Origin: a virus
Virus record (IMG/VR): IMGVR_UViG_3300009593_000019
Coordinates: 1-61,109 of that record
Reading direction: 5' to 3' (one strand)
DNA length: 61,109 nt
Made by a program: the position numbers and the translations under genes. Within the stretch, counting starts at the first letter, position 1. Each line of letters starts with the position of its first letter. Of the stretch, positions 38,969-46,935 are shown piece by piece. Under the pieces are notes generated by a model. It worked only from the letters and a program-made list of their open reading frames with translations. It was not told the DNA's origin and ran no database searches.

Positions 38969-40519
38969 ATGGCCGCAACCACACTAACCGAAGCCTCGCA
39001 AGACGAGATAGTAAGCATATTCAAAGCAATATCTAACAAAGTACAAGGTTCTGTTGAAGGACTTGTTAAGACTACTCAGCCTAAATTAAATAAACTAGTT
39101 GCAGAAACAATAGACTCATTTAGAGATAATCCTCGTCAAGTTAACAAACAGATGAATTTGTTAGCAGATAGAATGAAAGAGTTAGGATTTTCTGTAGATG
39201 ATTTGACAGCAGGTATTGATGAAAAAGATTTAACTGCTGATATGAAGTCTTTACAAGACGCAATGAGAACTAGAGAAGTTAAGATTGTAGAGGCAGAAAA
39301 ACAAGTAGAAAGTTTGCGTAAACAAGGTATAGCGGCAATGGTTGAGCAAACAGAAGACGGTGCCAGAGCGATGGTAATGTCTACTAAAGAACTCAAAATT
39401 GAACAAGATAAAATTTTAGAAAAAGAAAAAGAATTAGTTAAATCACAATTAGAAATAACAAAAGATACAAAAGATGTAGTTAAAATGCAGGCTGGTCCTG
39501 CAAGAGAAGCCGCAGAAAAAGCAATCGCTGAAAGAAGTGCTAATTTAGAAGAAGAAAAACAATTACTTGAACAAAAAAGAATACAGGTAACAGGTCAAGG
39601 TAGAGACGAGATTGCTGGTGGTGGCGGTGGTGATTTTATTGACCCACGAGGTGCGTTTGCTGGTATATCTGATACCTTTATGGGTATCAAAGATAGTATC
39701 ACAGGTCCATTTGTTGAACTTGGTGAAATGGCAGCTCGTATGGGTAAATCTTTTATGAACTTCGGTAAAGCAATGAAGACACCTATTAAATCACTAAAAC
39801 TATTTGGTGCAAGTTTAATGGTTTCACTTGTACCTGTATTATTATGGGCAGCTGCTATATTAGCATTAGTTGCTCTTATCGCAGTTATAATGTTTAAATT
39901 CAAAGATATTAAACAAGCAGTCATAGACGCATATAACTATCTAGGAGAAGTATTTACAAAGTTTGGTGAATACTTAAAAGAGAAGTGGGATAATTTAGTT
40001 AATTATTTCACGGAGATGGGAAAAAGTTTGAAAGAGAGATGGGAAAAAGTTAAACAAGGTTTTTCTGATATGATAGACTATATTGTTGGTATAGGTGGTA
40101 ATATAAAAGACGCTGTACTTGGTGCTTTTAGTAAAGTTGGTAATTATATTGCAGACATATTTAAAAGAATCTATAATGGTTTCGTAGATAAGTTTGGTAA
40201 GTATATCGGTATGGAGAAAGTTGCATTGTCAACAGATACACAAGGTGCACCTAAAGAAGTTGAAGAAACAGACGAAGTTAAGAAAGCAGAAATAGAATCA
40301 AATGCTACAATGGAAAAAGTAGCAGCCAACAATAAAGAGAACGCAAAAACTTTGAGTGAAGAAGGTGCTACTCAAGCAGGTAAAGGTAATAATGTTGGTG
40401 TATCACAAGACAATAGACAAATTGTAACCACAAACAATCAGGAATCTATATTCGCAGGAAGTGGTAATAGAAATCCAGACCCATCATCAAAATGGGAAAA
40501 ACTAACAGCACTAACTTAA
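38969..40519 (+). CDS. Candidate tail tape-measure protein (gp29-like)
   Basis: A 516-residue protein: helical N-terminus, a long coiled coil (residues about 90-210), a Gly-rich hinge, a hydrophobic segment (about 285-311, VSLVPVLLWAAAILALVALIAVIMF split), then amphipathic repeats (FGEYLKEKWDNLVNYFTEMG, KSLKERWEKVKQGFSDMIDY) and a charged tail. This architecture, and its place downstream of a gp26/frameshift pair and upstream of gp48 and gp53, fits a tape measure; T4 gp29 has 590 residues. No direct motif was seen. Confidence 0.55.
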   Translation: MAATTLTEASQDEIVSIFKAISNKVQGSVEGLVKTTQPKLNKLVAETIDSFRDNPRQVNKQMNLLADRMKELGFSVDDLTAGIDEKDLTADMKSLQDAMRTREVKIVEAEKQVESLRKQGIAAMVEQTEDGARAMVMSTKELKIEQDKILEKEKELVKSQLEITKDTKDVVKMQAGPAREAAEKAIAERSANLEEEKQLLEQKRIQVTGQGRDEIAGGGGGDFIDPRGAFAGISDTFMGIKDSITGPFVELGEMAARMGKSFMNFGKAMKTPIKSLKLFGASLMVSLVPVLLWAAAILALVALIAVIMFKFKDIKQAVIDAYNYLGEVFTKFGEYLKEKWDNLVNYFTEMGKSLKERWEKVKQGFSDMIDYIVGIGGNIKDAVLGAFSKVGNYIADIFKRIYNGFVDKFGKYIGMEKVALSTDTQGAPKEVEETDEVKKAEIESNATMEKVAANNKENAKTLSEEGATQAGKGNNVGVSQDNRQIVTTNNQESIFAGSGNRNPDPSSKWEKLTALT

Positions 40520-40520
40520 T

Positions 40521-40700
40521 TTGGAAATAATACTAATAACATTGGCAATCTTCATATTGGTTATGCACAATAATCCAGAACTATTTACTAGGATTACAAG
40601 AGCATTGAGAATAAGAACTGCTTATCTAAAACCTGAAGTGAGTATTGCTGAACTGATTATAATTGGATTACTTGCTTGGTTATTATTAAAACTTACCTAA
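40521..40700 (+). CDS. 59-residue membrane protein with TTG start
   Basis: The frame opens at TTG one base after the tape-measure candidate's stop. It has a hydrophobic N-terminal segment (LEIILITLAIFILVMHNN), a basic middle (FTRITRALRIRTAYLK) and a second segment (AELIIIGLLAWLLLKL). An internal ATG (40563) is the alternative start. Its last 15 bases overlap the gp4-like gene on the other strand. Confidence 0.5.
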   Translation: MEIILITLAIFILVMHNNPELFTRITRALRIRTAYLKPEVSIAELIIIGLLAWLLLKLT

Positions 40701-41123
40701 ATCATCTTCTGTAAAGATTTTGAACTCCCAACCTTGCATTTCGCAATAACGAACGGCTGCATTCCATTTAGCCTTGTTCTTAATATACGCTAAACTTTCA
40801 TTGATATATGCTCTAGTTTTACGAGACCTAGGTTTAGGTTTGACGGTGAACGCCTTTGGTTTGATTTCAATAATGTACTTACCTTTGTCGGTAACTACAA
40901 AGAAATCAGGAAAGTAATTGTGTAATTTCTTGGTCACAGGATTACGATAACGGATTGCTATCTCTTCACTACCCCAATGTTTGATTGCCTCATTACGGTC
41001 GCAGTATACCATAAATCTTCTCTCCCAATTAGACCGATAAACAACTCTATTAGGATTACCGATGTATTTGTCTTTGTTTTGAGGTTTATATTTGCCTTTA
41101 TAACTTGCTGTTGCCATTGCCAT
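40686..41123 (-). CDS. gp4: Head completion protein, gp4-like
   Basis: A 145-residue basic protein; T4 gp4 has 150. NRVVYRSNWERRFMVYCD, KLHNYFPDFFVVTDKGKYIIEIKPKAF (around residues 68-95) and a basic, Arg/Lys-rich part follow the order of the gp4/gp50 head-completion family, which has a restriction-endonuclease-like core (Pro-Asp ... Glu-x-Lys). It stabilises filled heads before tail joining. It is the only clear virion gene on the minus strand here and has its own divergent late promoter. MAMATAS offers a second start two codons later. Confidence 0.85.
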   Translation of the reverse strand: MAMATASYKGKYKPQNKDKYIGNPNRVVYRSNWERRFMVYCDRNEAIKHWGSEEIAIRYRNPVTKKLHNYFPDFFVVTDKGKYIIEIKPKAFTVKPKPRSRKTRAYINESLAYIKNKAKWNAAVRYCEMQGWEFKIFTEDDLGKF

Positions 41124-41129
41124 TTCCTG

Positions 41130-41137
41130 TATAAATA
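41130..41137 (+). promoter_or_regulatory. T4-type late promoter (plus strand, gp48 operon)
   Basis: Exact TATAAATA 28 bases before the gp48 ATG at 41166. It overlaps the leader of the divergent gp4 transcript. Confidence 0.75.
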
Positions 41138-41156
41138 TTAGTACAATTCATAAGGA

Positions 41157-41164
41157 TATTTATA
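41157..41164 (-). promoter_or_regulatory. T4-type late promoter (minus strand, gp4)
   Basis: TATTTATA on the plus strand reads TATAAATA on the minus strand, 33 bases before the gp4 ATG at 41123. It ends just before the gp48 ATG, so two late promoters face away from each other with overlapping leaders. Confidence 0.7.
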
Positions 41165-41165
41165 T

Positions 41166-42350
41166 ATGGGATATACAAACAAAGTAAGTCAAGTTATAAA
41201 AGGTCGTATCAATTCAGGTGCAAATGCTGTAAAAGGATTTGTTGATGGTCTTGCTGGTGATATAACATCACAAATAGACAACTTCAGCAATCAGTTTACT
41301 GGTGCCGAGAATAGTGAAGCGACTAAAGCAAAAGCACGACAGATTTTAAACAAATCACCACTAGAGATTGGTTCAGGTGACGCTATGCAAGGTAGAGTCC
41401 GTTCCAGAATTAATTGGGGTCAGATATATTATCCTGAAGAAACAGGTATGTTAGATGAAGGTCACTATGTAATATTTGATATTATTGAAAACAGAAAAAC
41501 ATCATATGGTAGTAATATGAAGAGAATGATAGAAGTACCAGCCGATGATGACGCAGAAGCTAATCGTAATGCAATTGCAACAGCAGATTCAGCAGCTGCT
41601 CCGAAGTTAACGACAACTAGAAAGGCAAGAGAAATGTCCTCTGGTATTGGTCAAGGTGGTTCACATACACATACAAGAATTAGTGATACGGTGTGTTTAT
41701 ATACACCTGCCGAAGCTGCAAAATTCTCATACAAAGCAAACTATGAAAACTTAGCAACTGGTCTTGCTGGTCTTATGGCGTCTAGTATGGAAGCAGGTAA
41801 AGATATGTCTTTCAAAGAAGCAATGATTGATGGTGGTGGTGCTGTGATAGAAAGAGTATTAGGTGAGGCAGTAACCGGTATCGTAAGTGCATTGCCTGGT
41901 GTTGGTGATGTTAGAGGTGCAATAGATAAGTCAATGGGTAGAGCATTAAATCCATTTAACGAACAAGTTTTTAGAAGTGTACCATTTAGAGAATTCCAGT
42001 TTCCATTTACATTTGCACCAAAGAATAGAAAAGAAATGTTAAATGTAGAAAAGATTATCAAGTTATTTAAATTTCATATGTTACCTGAATTTAGTAATAA
42101 AACTAAATCAGCATTTTTGTCTCCATCTGAATTTCAAATAACTTATATGTATCGTGGCAAGACAAACGATTATATACCACAGATTTCTCGTTGTGTTATG
42201 ACAGGTATGGATGTTGACTATGCAACAGAAGGAACATTCCATACATTTAGAGAAGACGATAGAGGAGCTGCACCTATAACAACAACAATGAATTGTACAT
42301 TTGCAGAAACAGAAATTATGACTAAAGAGACAATCGCTAAAGGATATTAA
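41166..42350 (+). CDS. gp48: Baseplate tail-tube cap, gp48-like
   Basis: A 394-residue protein (T4 gp48: 364). MGYTNKVSQVIKGRINSGAN opens it, a GHYVIFDIIENRK strand follows, a variable Ala/Thr-rich and Gly-rich middle, then VFRSVPFREFQFPFTFAPKN and a C-terminal tube-like part (FLSPSEFQITYMYRGKTND; PQISRCVMTGMDVDYATEG). gp48 caps the baseplate and, with gp54, nucleates the tail tube. It forms an operon with gp53 and the hub gene. Confidence 0.8.
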   Translation: MGYTNKVSQVIKGRINSGANAVKGFVDGLAGDITSQIDNFSNQFTGAENSEATKAKARQILNKSPLEIGSGDAMQGRVRSRINWGQIYYPEETGMLDEGHYVIFDIIENRKTSYGSNMKRMIEVPADDDAEANRNAIATADSAAAPKLTTTRKAREMSSGIGQGGSHTHTRISDTVCLYTPAEAAKFSYKANYENLATGLAGLMASSMEAGKDMSFKEAMIDGGGAVIERVLGEAVTGIVSALPGVGDVRGAIDKSMGRALNPFNEQVFRSVPFREFQFPFTFAPKNRKEMLNVEKIIKLFKFHMLPEFSNKTKSAFLSPSEFQITYMYRGKTNDYIPQISRCVMTGMDVDYATEGTFHTFREDDRGAAPITTTMNCTFAETEIMTKETIAKGY

Positions 42351-42353
42351 TAA

Positions 42354-42863
42354 ATGTATTTTTCAAGTTTCCCACTTATACTATATGATATGAAAGGTGA
42401 CCAGAAAGCAAAACTGGCAACTAACATAATCAAACGAGTAAAGGTAAGAGAAAAAGTATTAGACGCAGCTATGCTGTATCAGAAGTACTTTGTACAACCT
42501 GGCGAAAGACCAGAAGATGTAGCATTTAATCACTTCGGTAAATCAGAATATCACTGGATTATATTGTTGACAAATAATATAACAGACGCATACTATGGTT
42601 GGCCTATGTCATATGCAGAATTTGAAACATTTTTAAAAGACAAGTATACAAATCCAGAAGGTATACATCATTACGAAAAGAAACAAACTAGTGGCGATAC
42701 AGGTGTCCATATAGAATGTATGGAATCAGACGCAGGTTCTGTATCTGTATCTAATAGAGAATACGAACAAAGAAAACAAAACGATATAAGCGAAATCAAA
42801 TTGTTAGACCAAGGATATCTATCAACATTTTTAGATGAGTTTGACAAATTAATAGGTGAATAA
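42354..42863 (+). CDS. gp53: Baseplate wedge subunit gp53
   Basis: A 169-residue protein; T4 gp53 has 196. The N-terminal YFSSFPLILYD, then FNHFGKSEYHWIILLTNN and DAYYGWPMSYAEFETFLKDK are the hallmarks of the gp53 LysM-like wedge protein. gp53 joins neighbouring wedges around the hub. It starts 3 bases after the gp48 stop and is followed by the hub gene 2 bases later. Confidence 0.9.
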   Translation: MYFSSFPLILYDMKGDQKAKLATNIIKRVKVREKVLDAAMLYQKYFVQPGERPEDVAFNHFGKSEYHWIILLTNNITDAYYGWPMSYAEFETFLKDKYTNPEGIHHYEKKQTSGDTGVHIECMESDAGSVSVSNREYEQRKQNDISEIKLLDQGYLSTFLDEFDKLIGE

Positions 42864-42865
42864 TA

Positions 42866-44323
42866 ATGTATAGCAAACTTAAAACCGATGACCTGAAAAA
42901 GGCAGGTGACTATACGCTATCTGAAATAGTGGTACATAGTAGAGAGTCTTTTGACGGTTCAAGTAAAGCAAAGAAAACAGATATAACAAGTCTTGTTGCT
43001 GAAATCAATATTTACGAAGATATAAATGAGAAGAACTTAACAGGTCAGTTAGTTATATCAGATAGTACAGGTTTGCCTAACAATATGCCATTGACTGGCA
43101 ATGAACTATTATCATTTAAACTAGGTACACCAGGTTCTAGTAGATATTATGATTTTGAAAAGTATCCTATGGTCATCTACAAGATAGGTGAGAAACAACC
43201 ACATAATCCTAGGTCACAATTCTATATTCTATACTTCTGTAGTAAAGAACAAATTACCAATCAAACTTTAAAAGTACAAAGACCATTTAGTGGTGCTGTA
43301 TCTGATATGATTTCTAGTGTAGCATTATCTGAATTAGGTACTAGTAAAGACATTTACATTGAAGGAACAAAAGGTAGTCGTAAGTTAGTCGTTCCTAGAT
43401 TTAGACCATTTAAGGCAATTGATTTCTTATGCAGTATGGCAGAATCAAGTCAGTTTAATTCAACAGGATTTAAATGGTACGAGACAGCAGATGGATTTCA
43501 TTGCCGTTCATATGAGAATATGATGGCAGTAGGATTAGATAGTACAAGACCTAACAATGGTTATTTTAAACCAACTATGGCAGGTACTACAAGAGATAAA
43601 GGTAACCGTGATGTTACCCAAGAAATGCAGACAATGTTTAGTTATGAAGTTATAGACCAGTTTAATCTTATGAAAATGTTAGGTATGGGTGGTGTTGCAA
43701 GTCGTGTATTAAAGACAGATTTATTTAACAAGACATTTAGTAATGCAGATTTTAATTACGAAAAGAACTATGATACACAACATCATACAGAGCACGATGG
43801 TATGGGTATGAGACAAGGTGATAAGAAATTACTACCTAATTATCCATTTAGAAATAACTTGGCACTTACAGATTACGCAGATGGTACTTTCTTTCATAGT
43901 AGTGAGACAGAAAATCAATATGATGGTTATTCTTCTGTATCGCCAGAAAACTCAATGCTGAATAGAATAGCACAAGAGGTAGCATTAGAATGCTTTAAAG
44001 TAAAATTTGATGTGCCTGGATACACAGGATTATCAGTTGGTGAAATGGTTGGATTAGAACTGCCTAGATACGAAAGTATAAGTGTTGGTGATATAGACCA
44101 AGACCATATAATGTCAGGCAGATGGTTAGTATCAAGTATAATACATAAAGTTATACCAGCAAAGAGTTACCACTCAATGACCGTTGAATGTCTGAAAGAT
44201 AGTGTAAAATCGCCATACTATAATGAAACAATTAAAGTAGAAGAAGGAAAAGAAGATAAAGGTAAAGTCTTTGAGCAAGAGAAGATAGATGAAGGTATCT
44301 TTGGAATCTTTGATGAATATTAA
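42866..44323 (+). CDS. gp27: Baseplate hub subunit, gp27-like
   Basis: A 485-residue protein with beta-domain segments typical of the gp27/VgrG hub (YTLSEIVVHSRESFDG, VAEINIYEDINEKNLTGQLV, FRPFKAIDFLCSMAESS), and a long central loop region. T4 gp27 has 391 residues. The gp27 trimer adapts the hexameric tail tube to the trimeric spike. The gp5-like spike gene lies 480 bases downstream and the PAAR tip at 51200. The assignment rests on pattern and operon order. Confidence 0.7.
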   Translation: MYSKLKTDDLKKAGDYTLSEIVVHSRESFDGSSKAKKTDITSLVAEINIYEDINEKNLTGQLVISDSTGLPNNMPLTGNELLSFKLGTPGSSRYYDFEKYPMVIYKIGEKQPHNPRSQFYILYFCSKEQITNQTLKVQRPFSGAVSDMISSVALSELGTSKDIYIEGTKGSRKLVVPRFRPFKAIDFLCSMAESSQFNSTGFKWYETADGFHCRSYENMMAVGLDSTRPNNGYFKPTMAGTTRDKGNRDVTQEMQTMFSYEVIDQFNLMKMLGMGGVASRVLKTDLFNKTFSNADFNYEKNYDTQHHTEHDGMGMRQGDKKLLPNYPFRNNLALTDYADGTFFHSSETENQYDGYSSVSPENSMLNRIAQEVALECFKVKFDVPGYTGLSVGEMVGLELPRYESISVGDIDQDHIMSGRWLVSSIIHKVIPAKSYHSMTVECLKDSVKSPYYNETIKVEEGKEDKGKVFEQEKIDEGIFGIFDEY

Positions 44324-44346
44324 GAGAATATTCGTAGTTTATTCAT

Positions 44347-44505
44347 ATGACAACAACTAGAGAGAACCATAGAGAATCGCCCTCCGAGACGCCCCTCCAG
44401 AGGTCTAAAGGGCATAGATTAGGGTATCTCAGCACACGCTCCACTCTATCTGCTGACATACAAACCAGAATAAATGAGAACAAAATGAGAACAAAAACAC
44501 AATGA
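44347..44505 (+). CDS. 52-residue protein in a locally G+C-richer stretch
   Basis: ATG without a clear ribosome site; the peptide MTTTRENHRESPSETPLQRS then KGHRLGYLSTRSTLSADIQT is polar and basic. Its stop overlaps the next start (ATGA), suggesting coupling. The stretch 44380-44450 has unusually many C and G bases and rare codons (CCC, CTC, AGG) for this genome. Either a recent acquisition or a non-coding leader that happens to be open. Confidence 0.35.
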   Translation: MTTTRENHRESPSETPLQRSKGHRLGYLSTRSTLSADIQTRINENKMRTKTQ

Positions 44506-44765
44506 TTAGAACAATGAAAGAATTAAACAACCCTTTACGCAACACATTTAGAACCATACGCAAGACCTATGAGGATGCTCTGTATAAAGTAATCTTACAG
44601 AAGTTTTTTAAAGGAACATACGCAATAGACGAACTCAATCATAAAGTCGGCGTACTAGAAGCAATCGCTATACGCACGGCAGTATTACGAATAATGCTCA
44701 AAGATATGACACTAGCGTGTCAGTTGCGTAGGTTTAGAATAAATAGTAAAAATAATAGTATCTGA
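44502..44765 (+). CDS. Small basic helical protein
   Basis: An 87-residue, Arg/Lys-rich helical protein (LRNTFRTIRKTYEDALYKVI, LEAIAIRTAVLRIMLK). It lies between the hub gene and the spike gene, so an assembly role is possible. No family was recognised. Confidence 0.5.
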   Translation: MIRTMKELNNPLRNTFRTIRKTYEDALYKVILQKFFKGTYAIDELNHKVGVLEAIAIRTAVLRIMLKDMTLACQLRRFRINSKNNSI

Positions 44766-44799
44766 TGTTATCTAAAAGGTACAAGTATCGGAAGAAAAT

Positions 44800-45849
44800 A
44801 TGGCCAAGTTTATCACATTTACAGGAATAGTAGAAGACAGACAGGATCCTCATAAGGTAGGCCGAGTGCGTGTAAGGTGCTTGGGTTACCATTCAGACGA
44901 CATTACCGTTTTACCTACAGCGGACTTGCCGTGGGCGCAATGTGCATTACCTACGACTGCCGGCGGTATATCGGGCCTGGGCCAGTCGCCAACATTTTTG
45001 GTAAAAGGTACTTGGGTATATGGTTTCTTTAGAGATGGAGAGCAGGCGCAACAACCAGTTGTTCTTGGAGTACTCCCAGGAAAACCAATTGAGTATTCTA
45101 GTCGTTATTATTCAAAGGCCTACTATGATGGCTCTGGTGTGTATCCTAAATACATTAATGAGACAGATACAAACAGATTAGCACAAGGCGACAATAGTTT
45201 AGTTAATGAAATAAGAACAGCGACCAGAATAACAGATGTTGCTACAGCGGACTTTGATAGTCAGACTGCTGCTGATGGCAGTACTATATTAGGTTCTGAT
45301 ACAACAAAGTGGTCACAGCCTGCTATATCATACGCTGCTGTGTATCCATATAATAAGGTAACGGAAACAGAAAGTGGTCATATACAAGAGTTTGACGATA
45401 CGCCAGCCGCAGAGCGTATACACATAAGGCACAAGATAGGTACTTCTTTAGAATGGACACCAACTGGCGACCAAGTCAATATAATAAAAGGCCACAATTA
45501 TAAGATGGCCGTTGGTTCAGATAAGACTTATATAGAAGGCGATAGTGATATTAGTATAGATGGCCGCCATAAGATATACATTAACAAGTCTGCTACATTA
45601 AACAACCACTATGATATACAAGTAGGTGCTAATGCAAATCTTAATATACAAGTAGATACTGGCGATGTCAATGTAGTCACCAGAGTAGGTAAAGTCAATG
45701 TAAATAGTGGTGGTGATTATAACTTAAAGGTAGGTGGTAATTACACTTTAACCGTAGATGGAAGTCATAGTGAAACAATCGCAGGCACTCGTACTGAAAC
45801 GGTTACAGGCGATAACACAAAGACAGGTAAGACAATCAATCTCAACTAG
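44800..45849 (+). CDS. gp5: Baseplate central spike protein, gp5-like without lysozyme
   Basis: A 349-residue protein. The N-terminal OB domain (Phage_base_V type) shows FTGIVEDRQDPHKVGRVRVR, LPWAQCALPTTAGG and WVYGFFRDGEQAQQPVVLG. A linker follows, then a beta-helix of short repeats (about 240-349; YNLKVGGNYTLTVDGSHSET). T4 gp5 has a lysozyme domain between these parts; no such domain is seen here, as in many marine T4-like phages. Cell-wall cutting is then supplied elsewhere. The PAAR protein at 51200 would cap the helix. Confidence 0.82.
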   Translation: MAKFITFTGIVEDRQDPHKVGRVRVRCLGYHSDDITVLPTADLPWAQCALPTTAGGISGLGQSPTFLVKGTWVYGFFRDGEQAQQPVVLGVLPGKPIEYSSRYYSKAYYDGSGVYPKYINETDTNRLAQGDNSLVNEIRTATRITDVATADFDSQTAADGSTILGSDTTKWSQPAISYAAVYPYNKVTETESGHIQEFDDTPAAERIHIRHKIGTSLEWTPTGDQVNIIKGHNYKMAVGSDKTYIEGDSDISIDGRHKIYINKSATLNNHYDIQVGANANLNIQVDTGDVNVVTRVGKVNVNSGGDYNLKVGGNYTLTVDGSHSETIAGTRTETVTGDNTKTGKTINLN

Positions 45850-45949
45850 GGCCGGTTTGTTATCGGAAATCCTGATAGCAATTAGGGCAATTATAACTAG
45901 GACCTGCTGGGTAATCTATAAATGCAATAGACTATACTAAATATAAATT

Positions 45950-46069
45950 ATGAAGAAACTCTTAAAAATAGCAGGTCTCTACTTCTTTACATTTCAACTA
46001 ATAAAGGGTCTTCTGTGGATCCTATTGATATATCTCGGCTTTGAGTTTGGGAATTTTTTTCCGAGCTAA
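45950..46069 (+). CDS. 39-residue membrane peptide overlapping an antisense gene
   Basis: ATG to TAA on the plus strand gives MKKLLKIAGLYFFTFQLIKG then LLWILLIYLGFEFGNFFPS, one long membrane helix with a basic start. A TATAAATG late-box variant lies at 45917. It overlaps the coiled-coil gene on the minus strand by 83 bases at the 3' ends. Composition is far from random; no ribosome site is obvious. Confidence 0.45.
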   Translation: MKKLLKIAGLYFFTFQLIKGLLWILLIYLGFEFGNFFPS

Positions 46070-46169
46070 TTTTCTCTACAAGCTTCGTTAACTTATCTAT
46101 CTTATTGTGAAGCTCATCTACTTCTTTTGTTATATCATTGTAAATATCATCATTATTATAAAATGTCAT
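45987..46169 (-). CDS. Small acidic coiled-coil protein
   Basis: A 60-residue protein on the minus strand behind AGAAAGGA. The core VDELHNKIDKLTKLVEKISS is a clear short coiled coil. It follows the gene at 46183-46434 in the same direction, so both belong to the minus-strand early promoter at 46464. Function unknown. Confidence 0.6.
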   Translation of the reverse strand: MTFYNNDDIYNDITKEVDELHNKIDKLTKLVEKISSEKNSQTQSRDISIGSTEDPLLVEM

Positions 46170-46182
46170 TATTCAGTCCTTT

Positions 46183-46434
46183 CTAAAAAAAATATTCAAC
46201 ATCGCCCCAACTATCAGACTTTACTTGTATAATAGTCATAGGGTCATTTACTTCATTATTATTCATTGCTTTCTCAATGTCTTCTTTAGTCTCAACTATC
46301 AAAGGCATTTCAGCATTTGCGTCATATGGGTCAACGAATGTCGTTCCCGTAGCGTCAAGTAATAGTTCAGTATTATCTTTTTTCAAAGCATAACCTTCTT
46401 GTTCATAAACCATTGTTGGTATTGGATGACTCAT
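46183..46434 (-). CDS. Small acidic early protein (minus strand)
   Basis: An 83-residue protein starting MSHPIPTMVYEQEGYALKKD, with AAGGAGTATATT in front of the ATG at 46434. An upstream in-frame GTG/ATG region (to 46473) overlaps the promoter and is rejected. The protein is acidic with a KSDSWGDVEYFF end. First gene after the minus-strand promoter; function unknown. Confidence 0.65.
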   Translation of the reverse strand: MSHPIPTMVYEQEGYALKKDNTELLLDATGTTFVDPYDANAEMPLIVETKEDIEKAMNNNEVNDPMTIIQVKSDSWGDVEYFF

Positions 46435-46463
46435 AATATACTCCTTTTCTTTATCATACTTAC

Positions 46464-46492
46464 ATACTATCAAACTCTACACTCCTTGTCAA
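46464..46492 (-). promoter_or_regulatory. Early promoter, minus strand
   Basis: On the minus strand: AAAAGTGC-TTGACA (46492-46487), a 17-base spacer and TAGTAT (46469-46464). It drives the two minus-strand genes ending at 45987, against the direction of the surrounding late genes. Confidence 0.82.
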
Positions 46493-46501
46493 GCACTTTT
46501 T

Positions 46502-46509
46502 TATAAATA
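46502..46509 (+). promoter_or_regulatory. T4-type late promoter
   Basis: Exact TATAAATA only 10 bases from the -35 box of the divergent early promoter. It precedes the 20-residue peptide gene at 46545 and the membrane genes at 46680-47235. Confidence 0.7.
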
Positions 46510-46544
46510 TTTTCAGTAATATTAACACTCAACTGGAGCGAGTA

Positions 46545-46607
46545 ATGGTTGAAATACTTACTATATTAGCGTTAGCAGTAAATCTGTTAACAAGTCTTTT
46601 ACGCTAG
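46545..46607 (+). CDS. 20-residue hydrophobic peptide
   Basis: ATG behind CTGGAG and 36 bases after an exact late box. The peptide MVEILTILALAVNLLTSLLR is a single amphipathic or membrane helix. Promoter plus ribosome site make translation likely despite the size. It could be a leader peptide or a small membrane-active peptide. Confidence 0.5.
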   Translation: MVEILTILALAVNLLTSLLR

Positions 46608-46679
46608 AATTTGTGAATCTTATACATAAGTGTGTTGAGACTTCCAGAGAATAGCTAAGCTAAGGAACAGGACACACAA

Positions 46680-46934
46680 ATGACTTTCAAGGAACGACTA
46701 CAGCGCATACGAGGAAAGGCGCAAAAATCCATCACTACTGATAATCTCGTTGACATTTCTGTTGACATATTGATATTAGTCTTTGATGTATTAAGTTCGC
46801 CTATCTTAATTGTAATGAGAGTTGTACGATTTTTAATAAGAAGGCATATCGTTAGATACCTTAAAAGGTTTATTAAGTGGTTTCTCCATTCTGTCTGTAA
46901 GATAGATAATACGCCTTTAGATTGGAAAGATTAA
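46680..46934 (+). CDS. Small membrane protein with basic flanks
   Basis: An 84-residue protein with one membrane segment (LVDISVDILILVFDVLSSPILIVM) followed by an Arg/Lys-rich amphipathic stretch (RFLIRRHIVRYLKRFIKWFL). It ends one base before the next membrane gene. A membrane-disrupting or anchoring role is possible; function unknown. Confidence 0.55.
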   Translation: MTFKERLQRIRGKAQKSITTDNLVDISVDILILVFDVLSSPILIVMRVVRFLIRRHIVRYLKRFIKWFLHSVCKIDNTPLDWKD

Positions 46935-46935
46935 A

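Noticed and set aside
45850-45890. Imperfect inverted repeat TTGTTATC/GATAGCAA after gp5
   Set aside because: Contains a G-U pair and no following T-run; too weak to call a terminator.
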